In this document: piece after piece, positions 36,932-46,355 of the stretch
Layout of the letters: each line of letters opens with the position of its first letter
Position numbering within the stretch: the first letter of the stretch is position 1
Assembly (NCBI RefSeq): GCF_003264365.1
Contig: NZ_PYAK01000004.1
Span: 62,001 to 126,000 of the forward strand
Reading direction: 5' to 3'
Length of the DNA stretch: 64,000 nt
DNA from: Micromonospora noduli
GTDB taxonomy: Bacteria; Actinomycetota; Actinomycetes; Mycobacteriales; Micromonosporaceae
Made by a program: the position numbers and the translations under genes
Notes under the pieces: model-generated
Databases searched by the model: none
Seen by the model: only the letters and a program-made list of their open reading frames with translations
What the model was told of the DNA's origin: nothing

Positions 36932-39900
36932 TCACGGCTCCAGCAGGTTCTGGACCGGAGCACACGCCCGGCAGGGCCAGACGCGTACGGTGCCGTCGTC
37001 ATGCGTCGAGACGAGCCGCTCGCCGTCCGGGCTGAAGTCGACGGTCTCCACGGAGGCACCGAATCCCCCGAAGGTCACGGACCGCGCGGCCTCCGAAGCG
37101 CGCCACAGCCGAGCGGTGCCGTCCTTTCCAGAACTGAGCACCCATTGCCCGTCCGGGCTGAACGACACGTGCCAGACCGGCCCCTCGTGTCCTCGCAACA
37201 CCATAGGCGCGATGCCGCTCGTGACGGAGTGGATCTGCACGGTGCCGTCGAAGCCGGCACTGGCGACCCGTTGTCCGTCCGGGCTGAAGGCCACGGCCCA
37301 TACCAATCCCTCATGACCGGGAAGTAGTAGTGGTTCGGCCGTGCCGAGAGCGTCCCAAATCCGTAGGGTGCCCTCCGCGCCAGCTGTGGCGACCTTCCGG
37401 CCGTCCGGGCTGAAGGCGGCGTACCGGATCTCTTCGGCGGCTCGATGGACCACCGGGGCACTCCGGCCGGTGAGGTCCCAGATTCGTAGGCTCCTGTCGT
37501 TGCTGACGCTGGCCAGGCGACGGCCGTCAGGGCTGAAGTCGGCGATCCACGCCTGCTTCTCGTGCCCGCGAAGCACCACAGGATCGTGTCTGCCGGCGAG
37601 GTCCCAGACTCGCACGCTGCCGTCGCGGCCGCCGGTGGCCACACTCGCCCCGTCCGGACTCACGGTGAGACCGTAGACGTCGCCGTCGTGGCGGCCGAGC
37701 ACCCGGGGCTCGGCCGGTGTGGCCAGGTTCCAGACCTGCACCGTGCCGTCCTCGCCGCCGCTGACCACCCGCTGCCCGTCCGGGGTGAACGCTGCGGACC
37801 AGGTGGCTTTCTTGTGGCCCCGCAGGATCAGACGATCGCTGCCCGGGTCCCAGATCCGTAGCGTGCCATCATCGGCCGCGCTCACCAGCCGGGATCCGTC
37901 CGGGCTGAACGCCAACGCCCAGACCCGGTTGGTGTGGCCGCGCAACACCAACGGGTCACCAGCGCCGTTGGCGTTCCAGATCCGTACGGTCAGATCGTCA
38001 CTGGTGGTCGCGAACCACTGCTCGTCCGGGCTCAGCGCGAGCCCTTCCACAGTGCCCTCATGCCCACGCAGCACCACCGGCGCCGCCGACCCGGTCAGTG
38101 GCCACACCCAGGCCGTACCGTCGGCGCTGGAGCAGGCCAGGCGGGTGCCGTCCTGGCTGAACACCAACGTCCTGGTGGCCTCGCGTGGCCCGGTGAGGAC
38201 CGTTCTGGTGGATCGCGCGGCCAGATCCCAGAGCCGTACCGTCGCGTCGTGGCCGCTGCTGGCCAACTGGCGCCCGTCGGGGCTGAAGGCCACACCGACC
38301 GCGACCTTCGTGTGCCCACGCAGCACCACCGGTCGTTCGTCGCCGCGGGCATCCCAGACCCGAACGGTGGTGTCCTCGCCAGCACTGGCGACCAACCGTC
38401 CGTCGGGGCTGAAGGCCACTCCCCAGACCGGGCCCTCGTGCCCTCGGAGGACGATGGGCCCAGCCTTTCCATCGACCTGCCAGATCCGGACGGTGCCGTC
38501 CGAGCCGGCGGTGACCAGTCGCTTCCCGTCCGGGCTGAACATCGGGCTCCAGACCTGCCCCTCGGGTCCGCCGGTGAGAGCCTGGCCCGGTCCGGAGACG
38601 CCGTGCCCGGCCCAGGTCCACACCCGCACCTCGCCGTCCGTCCCGGTGGCCGCCACCCGCCTTCCGTCCGGACTGAACGCCACGCCCAAGGCCTTCTTGC
38701 TGCTCATCGGCACAATCGCCTGCAGCCGGTCGTCGACGGCGGCCTGGCGGAGCACCATCTCCGCACCGACGGTCGGGCGGGTGGTCAGAGCGCGTCTGGC
38801 GAGGCGCTGCGCCTGCCGCGGATCGATCTGGAGTTGGTTGTCGGCCTCGACCGTCAGCTGCCGGGAAACAGCGAGGTCTCGTTCGGCGGCCGCCCGGTTC
38901 GCCTGCACCAGTGCCACTGCCGCGAGGACGCTCACCACGACAACTGTTGCCGCGAGCCCGGTCAATGCCACCCTGCTCCGCCGCCGTCGGGCTGCCCGGT
39001 GCCGGCTCTCGCGTGCACGGCTGGTCTCCAGAAAGTCCTGTTCCAGGTCACTGAGGTCCATCACCTGGCGCGTTCCCCAGAGCGCCAACTGGACCCCCCG
39101 ATACAGGAATCCGTCCACGCGGTCGTGCCGATCCCACTCGGCGGCAGCCTCTGTCAGCCTGCGGTGCGAGCGCAGCAGCTCCCGATCTTCGGTCAGCCAG
39201 CGACGCAGCCGGGGCCACTCCTGGATCAGGGCCTCGTGGGCCACCATGACGCCCTTCTCGTCCGCCATGACCAGCCGCGCGGCCGTCAACCTGGCCAGTA
39301 CCCCAGCCGCGGCCAAGGGGTCCACCCCGCCCACCAACTCGGCGAGGGGTGCCCGGCGTCGGGTGTCCTCGGTGCCGTCGCCGAGGGCGGTCAGGCGCAG
39401 GAAGATGTCCCGTGCCAGCCCTCGCTGCCCCTCATCGAACTGCGCGTACACCCCTTCAGCGGTACGGGTGATGGCGCCGTTCACGCCGCCTGACTCGCGG
39501 TAGTGGGCCAGCGTGATCCGCTTGCCCTGCCGCAGGCGCGACGTCTCCAAGAGTGCATGGGACAGCAGCGGTAGCGCACTTGTCTGACCGCCAACGTCTG
39601 CCACGGCCATCTCCACCAACGCCGGATCCACCAGCAACCCGGCGCGCTCCGCGGGGCCGGTGATCGTCCGACGCAGATCCTCATCGTCCATCGGGCCGAT
39701 CAACAGCTGGTGCTCATGGAGAGCGGCCACCAGGGCCGGATAGGCGGCACACCGACCATAGAAGTCGGCCCGCACTCCCAGCACCACGCGCACCCTGGGG
39801 ATCTCCGCTGCGGCGAGCAGCGCGGCAATGAAGCCCGATCGCTCCTCCTCGTTCCGGCAGAGCGTGAAGAGCTCCTCGAACTGGTCCACCACGATGAGCA

Positions 39901-40576
39901 TGTTCGCGACCGATGGACGCGAATTGAGAATCTGCTCGATCATTCCGCGAATGCTGACCGGATCATCGGCCAGGTGGCGCTGGATCGTGTCACGAGCCGG
40001 GTCCTGCTCATTGACGAGGTGGAACGCAAGCTCTTCGATGGGATGTTCGCCGGGCGTCATCAGCACCGTGGCCCAGGCCGGCTGACCCTTGACGGGATTC
40101 TCGACCACGGCCGCTATCAGACCCGCTCGTAGCAGGGACGACTTGCCCGCACCGGACGGGGCGAAAACCGCGACGAACCGGAGGCGGGTGAGCATTTCAC
40201 AGAGCTGAGCCACCATGCGCTCGCGTCCGAAGAACCATTCTGAGTCTTCCGGCTGAAACGCTGCCATTCCCCAGTACGGTCCGCGGCCAACCCCCACCGT
40301 CTCGGCGGACGTCACGCTCGCGATCAGGCTGTGCCACCGTTCGGTCCATTCGGCCGGATCGCCGTCGCAGGCGGCCACGTACGCCAGTGTCACCTGAAGG
40401 CTTGGCACGGTCTCTCCGCTGGCGGCCTTCGCCAGGGTGGTCACCGAGAAGTGCGCGCGTCTGGCCAGTTGACGGTAGGTCGGCGAACCCGCCTTCGTCC
40501 GCAGCTGGCGTAGGTCGAGGGCGAACCGCTCCAGCTCGCCTGCCTCCGGGTCGAGCGGCCGCTCAGGTCTTCCCAC
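36932..40576 (-). CDS. XRE-type HTH / P-loop NTPase (STAND-like) / 14-WD40 protein
   Basis: A 1214-aa multidomain protein. An N-terminal XRE-like helix-turn-helix (about 10-70; SPTYRQLARRAHFSVTTLAKAASG) is followed by a P-loop NTPase of nSTAND type. Its Walker A is APSGAGKSS (about 140-147) and Walker B LIVVDQFEELF. A helical region and one membrane-like helix (ALTGLAATVVVVSVLAAVALV, about 525-547) come next. The C-terminus has 14 WD40 repeats, enough for two seven-bladed propellers. GTG at 40576 is chosen because GGGGGA lies 6-11 bases before it; the frame is open to a TTG at 40630. It is probably a signal-responsive switch, whose target is unknown. It stands alone, convergent with CE7. Confidence 0.85.
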   Translation of the reverse strand: MGRPERPLDPEAGELERFALDLRQLRTKAGSPTYRQLARRAHFSVTTLAKAASGETVPSLQVTLAYVAACDGDPAEWTERWHSLIASVTSAETVGVGRGPYWGMAAFQPEDSEWFFGRERMVAQLCEMLTRLRFVAVFAPSGAGKSSLLRAGLIAAVVENPVKGQPAWATVLMTPGEHPIEELAFHLVNEQDPARDTIQRHLADDPVSIRGMIEQILNSRPSVANMLIVVDQFEELFTLCRNEEERSGFIAALLAAAEIPRVRVVLGVRADFYGRCAAYPALVAALHEHQLLIGPMDDEDLRRTITGPAERAGLLVDPALVEMAVADVGGQTSALPLLSHALLETSRLRQGKRITLAHYRESGGVNGAITRTAEGVYAQFDEGQRGLARDIFLRLTALGDGTEDTRRRAPLAELVGGVDPLAAAGVLARLTAARLVMADEKGVMVAHEALIQEWPRLRRWLTEDRELLRSHRRLTEAAAEWDRHDRVDGFLYRGVQLALWGTRQVMDLSDLEQDFLETSRARESRHRAARRRRSRVALTGLAATVVVVSVLAAVALVQANRAAAERDLAVSRQLTVEADNQLQIDPRQAQRLARRALTTRPTVGAEMVLRQAAVDDRLQAIVPMSSKKALGVAFSPDGRRVAATGTDGEVRVWTWAGHGVSGPGQALTGGPEGQVWSPMFSPDGKRLVTAGSDGTVRIWQVDGKAGPIVLRGHEGPVWGVAFSPDGRLVASAGEDTTVRVWDARGDERPVVLRGHTKVAVGVAFSPDGRQLASSGHDATVRLWDLAARSTRTVLTGPREATRTLVFSQDGTRLACSSADGTAWVWPLTGSAAPVVLRGHEGTVEGLALSPDEQWFATTSDDLTVRIWNANGAGDPLVLRGHTNRVWALAFSPDGSRLVSAADDGTLRIWDPGSDRLILRGHKKATWSAAFTPDGQRVVSGGEDGTVQVWNLATPAEPRVLGRHDGDVYGLTVSPDGASVATGGRDGSVRVWDLAGRHDPVVLRGHEKQAWIADFSPDGRRLASVSNDRSLRIWDLTGRSAPVVHRAAEEIRYAAFSPDGRKVATAGAEGTLRIWDALGTAEPLLLPGHEGLVWAVAFSPDGQRVASAGFDGTVQIHSVTSGIAPMVLRGHEGPVWHVSFSPDGQWVLSSGKDGTARLWRASEAARSVTFGGFGASVETVDFSPDGERLVSTHDDGTVRVWPCRACAPVQNLLEP

Positions 40577-41031
40577 GTTGTCCCCCGTCACAGAGTTGTT
40601 TGTCAGCCTGGCGACATGATTGGCAAACAATCCATACGGGACTATATCTAGTTCCGTGGACGTCGATCGGCGAGTGTCGGGTAGCAGCCACAGCGCAACT
40701 TGGCGTGCGACGACTCAACGCGATCAACGACACGGAGGAGGACCGGGAGGGGGTGTGTGATGCACGCCAGAAACGGCACCGGCGCTGTTTACCCACAGCA
40801 CTGATGGTCGTCCTGGGTACGGGGGGCGTCACGCAATCCCGGATAGACAAGGGGGGCTCTTATTCGATTACGATTTCGCTAGCGCGACTGAATGGGGCCC
40901 GTTTCGGCAGTTCGCCTCGGGGCCCAACGTTCGGTGCGTCATCGATTCGCGGCCCTCGCGGTCGCCGCCGGTATCGAGTCGGCGAGGACCAGGACCATCT
41001 CCCTCCGCATCGACCGCTACGGGGGTGCGGT
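40577..41031. other. Intergenic region without supported genes
   Basis: About 455 bp between the WD40 gene start and the hairpin after the MaoC gene. Several short frames exist on both strands, but none has a convincing start, codon pattern or family similarity. An AT-rich patch near 40857-40880 could hold a promoter. I see nothing else assignable. Confidence 0.5.
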
Positions 41032-41066
41032 GACGGGGCGGCGACGGGATCCGTCGCCGCCCCGTC
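41032..41066 (-). terminator. Strong hairpin terminator after the MaoC gene
   Basis: A perfect 16-bp stem: GACGGGGCGGCGACGG (41032-41047) pairs with 41051-41066 across a 3-nt loop. It lies 14 bp beyond the stop of the MaoC-like gene on the - strand. No T-run follows. Confidence 0.8.
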
Positions 41067-41079
41067 AGCCTGCGGAGGG

Positions 41080-41544
41080 TCACTGCTCCACGGCGTGGTA
41101 GAGCCGGCTCACGGTTTCGGCCACGCAGACGGGCTTGCCGCCGCTGTCGCTCTCCACGGTGACCGTCACGACCAGCTGCACACCGCCGCTGACCGGCGAA
41201 ACGTCGGCAATGGTGGCGGTGGCGCGTACGGCGGCGCCGACCCGCAGCGGCGCGGGGAAGCGCACCCGGTTCAGCCCGTAGTTGACGCCCATCGCCACCC
41301 CCTCGACCCGGTAGAGCCCGCTCGCCAACGCCGGCAACAGCGACAGGGTGAGGTACCCGTGTGCGATCGTCCCGCCGAACGGCCCCGCCGCGGCTCGGAC
41401 CGGGTCGAGATGGATCCACTGGTGGTCGTCGGTGGCGTCGGCGAAGAGGTCGACGCGGCTCTGCTCGACGCGCTGCCACGGACCGGGCCCGAGGCTCTCG
41501 CCGGTCGCGGCGGCCAACTCCTCGAACGAGGTGAAGACTCTCAT
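41080..41544 (-). CDS. MaoC-family (R)-specific enoyl-CoA hydratase
   Basis: A 154-aa single hot-dog protein of the MaoC/NodN type. The hydratase signature ADATDDHQWIHLDPVRAAAGPFGGTIAHGYLTLSLLP carries the catalytic Asp/His pair (D..H, then GGTIAHGY). It hydrates trans-2-enoyl-CoA. It follows the acyl-CoA dehydrogenase gene by 20 bp, so the two steps of beta-oxidation are adjacent. ATG at 41544. Confidence 0.9.
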   Translation of the reverse strand: MRVFTSFEELAAATGESLGPGPWQRVEQSRVDLFADATDDHQWIHLDPVRAAAGPFGGTIAHGYLTLSLLPALASGLYRVEGVAMGVNYGLNRVRFPAPLRVGAAVRATATIADVSPVSGGVQLVVTVTVESDSGGKPVCVAETVSRLYHAVEQ

Positions 41545-41564
41545 GCCGGATCTCCCTACAGCTA

Positions 41565-42713
41565 CTAGAAGGCGTTGACGCCGGTGAGCGCACGTCCGAT
41601 GAGGAGTTGCTGAATCTGACTGGTGCCCTCGTAGAGCGTGGCCACCCGGGCATCGCGCAGATACTTACCGACCGGGTACTCGTCGATGTAGCCGTACCCG
41701 CCGAAGACCTGGACCGCGTTGTTGGCCGCGCGGACGGCGGCCTCACTGGCGAAGAGCTTGGCCATCGACGCCTCGGTGGCGAACGGCTGGCCGCGGTCGA
41801 TCAGGTCGGCGACCTGCCAGACCAGCAGCCGGGCGGCGGCGGTGTCCACCGCGATGGCGGCCAGCAGTTGTTGGACGAGCTGGTGCCCGGCGATCGGCTT
41901 GCCGAACTGGGTGCGCTGCCCGGCGTAACCGACCGCCGCGTCGAGGCAGCCCTGGGCGATGCCGACGCACCCGGCGGCCACCGACATCCGACCCTTGGCG
42001 AGGGTGGCCAGGGCCAGCCGGAATCCGGCGCCCTCGGCGCCGAGGCGGGCCGTGTCGGGCACGCGCACCTCGTCGAAGCCCAGCTCGCCGGTGGCCTGAC
42101 CGCGCAGGCCGAGCTTGCCGTGGATTTCCCGCCGGGTCAGCCCGGGGCTGTCGGTGGGCACCAGGAACGCGGTGATTCCTCGGTGCCCGGGGCCGCCGGT
42201 GCGGGCGAAGACCAGCGCGACGTCGGCGGTGGTGCCGTTGGTGATGAACGTCTTCGTGCCGGTGAGCAGCCAGTCGGTGCCGTCGCGGACCGCACGGGTG
42301 CGCAGGGCGGCCGCGTCCGAGCCGCTGTCCGGCTCGGTCAGCGCGAAGCATCCGAGTGCGCTGCCGGCGCAGAGCCTCGGTAGCCACTCGTCCCGCTGTT
42401 CCGCGCTCCCGTGCGCGGCGATCGACTTCGCCACCAGGCCGAGGGAGACCGAGACGATGCCGCGCACCGCCGAGTCGCCCCGGCCCAACTCCTCCAGGAC
42501 CAGGCAGTACGCGAGGTGGTCGCCGCCGGAACCGCCGTCGGTCTCGGCGATGGTCAGCCCCAGGAAGCCCAGGTCACCGAGCATGCCGACGATGGCGGGG
42601 TCGACCGATTCGCGGCGATCCCAGGCGGCGGCGTGCGGCAGCAGCTCGCGGTCGGCGAACTCGGCGGCCAGTTGGCGGACCGCCGCCTGCTCGGCGGAGA
42701 GGGTGAGGTCCAT
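41565..42713 (-). CDS. Acyl-CoA dehydrogenase
   Basis: A 382-aa FAD enzyme. CFALTEPDSGSDAAAL and TGTKTFITNGTTADV lie in the middle domain. RTQFGKPIAGHQLVQ and the C-terminal QVFGGYGYIDEYPVGKYLRDARVATLYEGTSQIQ follow, with the catalytic Glu in YEGTS. This is the short- or branched-chain type. ATG at 42713 lies only 7 bases from a -10-like TAGTTT, so the transcript is probably leaderless. It is probably co-transcribed with the MaoC hydratase. The liv transporter nearby suggests branched-chain acyl substrates (inference). Confidence 0.93.
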   Translation of the reverse strand: MDLTLSAEQAAVRQLAAEFADRELLPHAAAWDRRESVDPAIVGMLGDLGFLGLTIAETDGGSGGDHLAYCLVLEELGRGDSAVRGIVSVSLGLVAKSIAAHGSAEQRDEWLPRLCAGSALGCFALTEPDSGSDAAALRTRAVRDGTDWLLTGTKTFITNGTTADVALVFARTGGPGHRGITAFLVPTDSPGLTRREIHGKLGLRGQATGELGFDEVRVPDTARLGAEGAGFRLALATLAKGRMSVAAGCVGIAQGCLDAAVGYAGQRTQFGKPIAGHQLVQQLLAAIAVDTAAARLLVWQVADLIDRGQPFATEASMAKLFASEAAVRAANNAVQVFGGYGYIDEYPVGKYLRDARVATLYEGTSQIQQLLIGRALTGVNAF

Positions 42714-42720
42714 GACGCTC

Positions 42721-42749
42721 AAACTAGCGGTGATAGTTAAACGCGTCCA
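42721..42749 (-). promoter_or_regulatory. Leaderless promoter with inverted repeat before acyl-CoA dehydrogenase
   Basis: On the - strand TGGACG (complement of 42744-42749), a 17-bp spacer and TAGTTT (complement of 42721-42726) end 7 bases before ATG 42713. AACTA (42722-42726) and TAGTT (42734-42738) form an inverted repeat over the -10 and spacer, where a TetR-type repressor could bind. Confidence 0.5.
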
Positions 42750-42759
42750 GACCGGACGT

Positions 42760-45585
42760 TCACCGGTCTGAGGCCAGACCGACGTGCCGCTCGGCGGTGA
42801 ACGCGCGGGCCAGCTCGGTCCGCGAACGGATGCCCAGCCGGTGGAACACGTTGCGCAGGTGATGGTCGACCGTACGGGTGGAGAGGAACATCCGGGCGGC
42901 GATCTCCCGGTTGGTGGCGCCCTCGGCGACCAGCTCGGCGATCCGCAGTTGCTGGCCGGTCAACAACCGCGCCGCGGGCAGGTCCGGCGGACCGATCGAC
43001 TCCCCGGCCGCCCGCAGCTCCGTGGTGGCCTGCTCGGCCCAGCACTCCACCCCGAGCAGGCTGAACATCTCGCGGGCCTGGTGCAGGTGCGTCCGCGCGT
43101 CACGAGGGCGTCGACTGCGGCGCAGCTCCTGGCCGAAGAGCAGTTCGGTGCGGGCCCGCTCGAACGTGCCGGCCTCGGTCGGGTGCAGGCGCAGCGCCGC
43201 CTGGAAGTCCCGTTCCGCCTCGGTGCCGCCCCGAGGGGCGAGCAGTGCGTGACACCGCGCGGAGAGGGCCCGGCGCAACGGGCTCGCGGTGCTGCTGGCC
43301 CACCTGTCGAACGCGGCGAGCGCGGCCGTCGCCGCCGGCCGGTGCGCCAGGTGTGCCGCCGCCTCCACCAGGTACGGGGTGGCCATCACCTGCACGAGGA
43401 TCTGACCTCGACGCGTGCCGAGCCGAGCCAGCGACGCCAACCGCTCCGCGGCCTCGGCGTGCCGGCCGTCGACCAGGTCGAGCACCGCCAGGGCCCACGC
43501 GGCGAGCGCGTGCGGGCGGCTGCCCGGCGTCGGCGACTCGCCGATCTCGCGGATCCGCCGCAGGCTGGTCTCCCGATCGGCCCGGATCGCGGCGAGGACG
43601 GCGAGCATGCCCAGATGGACGTTGGCGCAGTTGACCTGCCCGGTTGCCCGGGCGACGCGCAGCCCGTCGCGGGAGGTCTCCGCCGCCGCCTCGTGTCGAC
43701 CCAGCCAGTACTCGGCGACCGCCCGCAGTTCCAACGCCCGCGACAGCATGGACAGCTCACCCCGTTCCCGGGCCAGCTCGACGGCGCGTTCGGCGAGCCG
43801 GTGGGCCGCGCCGTCCACGGCCACCAGCAGTCCGGCCGCCGCGGCGCAGCTGAGCGCTGTGGGGGTCAACGCCCAACCGGTCAGCCGGTCGCCCAGCACC
43901 ACGGCGCGGCGCAGCACGGGCCCGGCTCGCTCGTGGTCGCCCCGCAGGGTCGCGGCCACCCCGGCGATCAGACAGCCCATGACCTCCAGGGCCGGCGGGT
44001 CGTCTGGGCGCCGCAACGCCAGCGACCGCCGGCCGACCTCGGCGTACCGGTACTGGTCGCCGGTGAAACAGACCGCCTCGCCGGCCCGCACCAGCCCGGT
44101 CAACGCCAGGGCGCGGTCGGTGCCGTCCACCGCCGCGGCTGCGGCCAGCAGCGTGGCCGACGCACTCGACGCGGTGCCGCAGCGCAACTCCAGCTCACCG
44201 CGGAGCAGGTCGGCGCGGCCTCGAACGACCGGGTCTACGCAGACCGCGCGGAGGCGGTCGAGCAGCAGCCGGGCCTCGTCGGGTTGCCCCCCGGCCCAGG
44301 CGTAGCGGGCTGCGGTCAGCAGACGGGTGGCAGTCAGCCTCGGATGGTCGCTCAGTTCGGCGGCCCGCCGCAGGGCCACCGAGGCGGCGGCCCAGCCGTC
44401 GGGTCCGCCGACCGCCGCCTGTTCCAGCTCGGCGGCGAGGGCCGGATCGGCACCCGCGGTCGCGGCGGCGAGGTGCATCGCCCGGCGCAGCCGCTGCCCG
44501 TCCGCGACCAGCACCTCGGCGAGCAGTCGGTGCGCCGCGCGGCGCTCCGCGAGCGGCGCGCTGGCCGCGATCATCGTGCGCACCAGCGGCTGCGGAAAGG
44601 TGACGCCGCGTTGCTCGACGCGGACCAGGCCGGCGACCTCCGCCGGGGCGAGCGCCTCGACCTCGGCGCCAGCGGCGGCCGCGGCCCGGATCACTGTGCC
44701 CGGCTCCCCGTCCTCGTCGAGCGCGGCGAGCAACAGCACCCGTCGGGTCTCCGGGGGCAGCCGGTCCAGCCGGGCTCGGTACGAGCGACCCAGCGCTCCG
44801 TCCGCTGGTGGCGCGGCGGGCAACGACTCCTCGCCCCGCCACTGCCCTGCGGTGAGCACCTCGGCGAGGTCCACCAGGGCCTGCGGGTTGCCGCCGCCGA
44901 TCGTGGCCAGCGCGGTCAGGGCCGACGCGGCTGGCCGGTCGGGAAGCCGGTCGCCGCCCTCGCGTTCGGTCAGCCGATCGAGTCGATCGGTGAGGACCGC
45001 GCCGCTCTCGTGCTCGGTCAACGCGCGCAGTCGGTGCGCCGGTATCCCGTCGAGGTTGGCGGTGACGTCCGCGGTGAGCAGGACGGCGAGCGGCAGGTGC
45101 CGCAGTCGGCGGGCCACGAACGCCAGCACCTGCGCGGTCTGCGGGTCCCCTCGGTCGATGTCGTCCATGGTGGCGAGCAACGGCCGGTCCCGGGCGGCGG
45201 CGGCGAGCAGCCCGAGCACGGCCATCGACAGGGTCAGCTGCCGGTCGGCCGGGCAGCTCTCCCCGCCCAGTGCGCGCCGTAGCAGTTGGCGCTGCTCGCC
45301 GGGGAGCGCGGCGGCCCGGTCGAGCACCGGGTCGACCAGGCGTTGCAGGCCGGCGTACGGCAGGGCGGCCTCCTCGGCGAGCCCGCTGCCGGCGAGCACT
45401 GTGCAGCGACTCTCGGCGTGCCGATGGGCGTAGCCGAGAAGCGCCGTCCGGCCCGATCCGGGCTCTCCGCGCAACAGCAGGGCACCGCCGGCGTTGGTCA
45501 TGCCGTCGAGCAGGCTCCGGACAGCCCGGCACTCGTCGTCCCGGCCACGCAGCACGGTTAGTTGCACTCTTGATGCAGTAACCAT
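42760..45585 (-). CDS. LAL-type LuxR-family regulator (AAA/TPR/HTH)
   Basis: A 941-aa large ATP-binding LuxR regulator. Walker A GEPGSGRTALL is at about residues 40-50, with Walker B-like LLATMDDIDRGD. A long helical TPR-like middle part follows, and a C-terminal LuxR helix-turn-helix (QQLRIAELVAEGATNREIAARMFLSTRTVDHHLRN) ends the protein. LAL regulators activate transcription on binding a small inducer and ATP. The target could be the neighbouring acyl-CoA dehydrogenase/MaoC genes, 46 bp downstream, or distant genes. The inducer is unknown. Confidence 0.92.
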   Translation of the reverse strand: MVTASRVQLTVLRGRDDECRAVRSLLDGMTNAGGALLLRGEPGSGRTALLGYAHRHAESRCTVLAGSGLAEEAALPYAGLQRLVDPVLDRAAALPGEQRQLLRRALGGESCPADRQLTLSMAVLGLLAAAARDRPLLATMDDIDRGDPQTAQVLAFVARRLRHLPLAVLLTADVTANLDGIPAHRLRALTEHESGAVLTDRLDRLTEREGGDRLPDRPAASALTALATIGGGNPQALVDLAEVLTAGQWRGEESLPAAPPADGALGRSYRARLDRLPPETRRVLLLAALDEDGEPGTVIRAAAAAGAEVEALAPAEVAGLVRVEQRGVTFPQPLVRTMIAASAPLAERRAAHRLLAEVLVADGQRLRRAMHLAAATAGADPALAAELEQAAVGGPDGWAAASVALRRAAELSDHPRLTATRLLTAARYAWAGGQPDEARLLLDRLRAVCVDPVVRGRADLLRGELELRCGTASSASATLLAAAAAVDGTDRALALTGLVRAGEAVCFTGDQYRYAEVGRRSLALRRPDDPPALEVMGCLIAGVAATLRGDHERAGPVLRRAVVLGDRLTGWALTPTALSCAAAAGLLVAVDGAAHRLAERAVELARERGELSMLSRALELRAVAEYWLGRHEAAAETSRDGLRVARATGQVNCANVHLGMLAVLAAIRADRETSLRRIREIGESPTPGSRPHALAAWALAVLDLVDGRHAEAAERLASLARLGTRRGQILVQVMATPYLVEAAAHLAHRPAATAALAAFDRWASSTASPLRRALSARCHALLAPRGGTEAERDFQAALRLHPTEAGTFERARTELLFGQELRRSRRPRDARTHLHQAREMFSLLGVECWAEQATTELRAAGESIGPPDLPAARLLTGQQLRIAELVAEGATNREIAARMFLSTRTVDHHLRNVFHRLGIRSRTELARAFTAERHVGLASDR

Positions 45586-45649
45586 GCCTGCCAGTGTTAC
45601 CCATCGGAAACCGAATGGAAAGAGGGGGCGATATCGGGCCGGGCCGGAA

Positions 45650-46261
45650 TCAGTCGGGCGCGACCTCGGCCAGCAGGGCGCCCACGGTCCGGGCCATCAC
45701 CGCGCGGGCCTGGTCCACGCCGAGACCGAGCCCGTAGCGCAGCATCGACCAGGCCTGCCAGGTGCTCGCCGCCACCAGGGCGTTGAGCAACTGCTCCCGC
45801 CCCGGCCCGGCCTCGGCCAGCTCGACGGCGAAAAGCTCCTCGACCTCGTCGCGGACCCGTTCGATGTGCTTGAGACGGTTGCGGTGCAGCTGTTCGGAGA
45901 CCGGCTCACGCATCTGGGCGGCCCGCGCCGACGGCGCGATGAGCTGGAGCAGTCGAGCTCGCTGCCGGCAGTACGCGTCGACCCGCTTCGCCAACGGCAG
46001 CCCGGTCGAGATCGGCCGGTAGGCGGCGTCCTGCTGGCGGAGCACCTCCGCGCCGCTGGCCTCGAAGAGCGTCTCCATGTCCTTGAAGTTGGTCCAGAGG
46101 GTGCGCAGCGAGATGCCGGCCCGCTCGGCGATGCGTTCCCCGGTCGGGCGGAGGTCGCCCTCGGAGATGAGCGCGAGGTGCGCCTCGACGATGGCCGCGC
46201 GGGTCCGCTCGGCGCGGGCGGTGCGCCCGTCGACCCGGCCCGCCACATCGACCCCGTCCAT
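45650..46261 (-). CDS. TetR-family transcriptional regulator
   Basis: A 203-aa regulator. The N-terminal TetR helix-turn-helix (RAERTRAAIVEAHLALISEGDL, then GERIAERAGISLRTLWTNFKDMETLF) spans about residues 16-65, followed by an all-helical ligand domain. ATG at 46261 lies 4 bases from GAGG; a GTG eight codons upstream is less likely. It sits between the LAL gene and the SDR gene. Candidate operators are the palindromes before the acyl-CoA dehydrogenase and livG. The ligand is perhaps an acyl-CoA (inference). Confidence 0.9.
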   Translation of the reverse strand: MDGVDVAGRVDGRTARAERTRAAIVEAHLALISEGDLRPTGERIAERAGISLRTLWTNFKDMETLFEASGAEVLRQQDAAYRPISTGLPLAKRVDAYCRQRARLLQLIAPSARAAQMREPVSEQLHRNRLKHIERVRDEVEELFAVELAEAGPGREQLLNALVAASTWQAWSMLRYGLGLGVDQARAVMARTVGALLAEVAPD

Positions 46262-46355
46262 CCGCCCTCGCCCCCTCACCGCCACGGCGTCCCCCGACGC
46301 ACCGCCGAGTCTAGACAGCCGTTGATCAGCGGCTCCGGACGCTCCGCCGACGCCC

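Noticed and set aside
40577..41079. Possible small genes in the gap between the WD40 and MaoC genes
   Set aside because: No frame combines a start, a ribosome site and actinobacterial codon bias; only the hairpin at 41032-41066 is supported.
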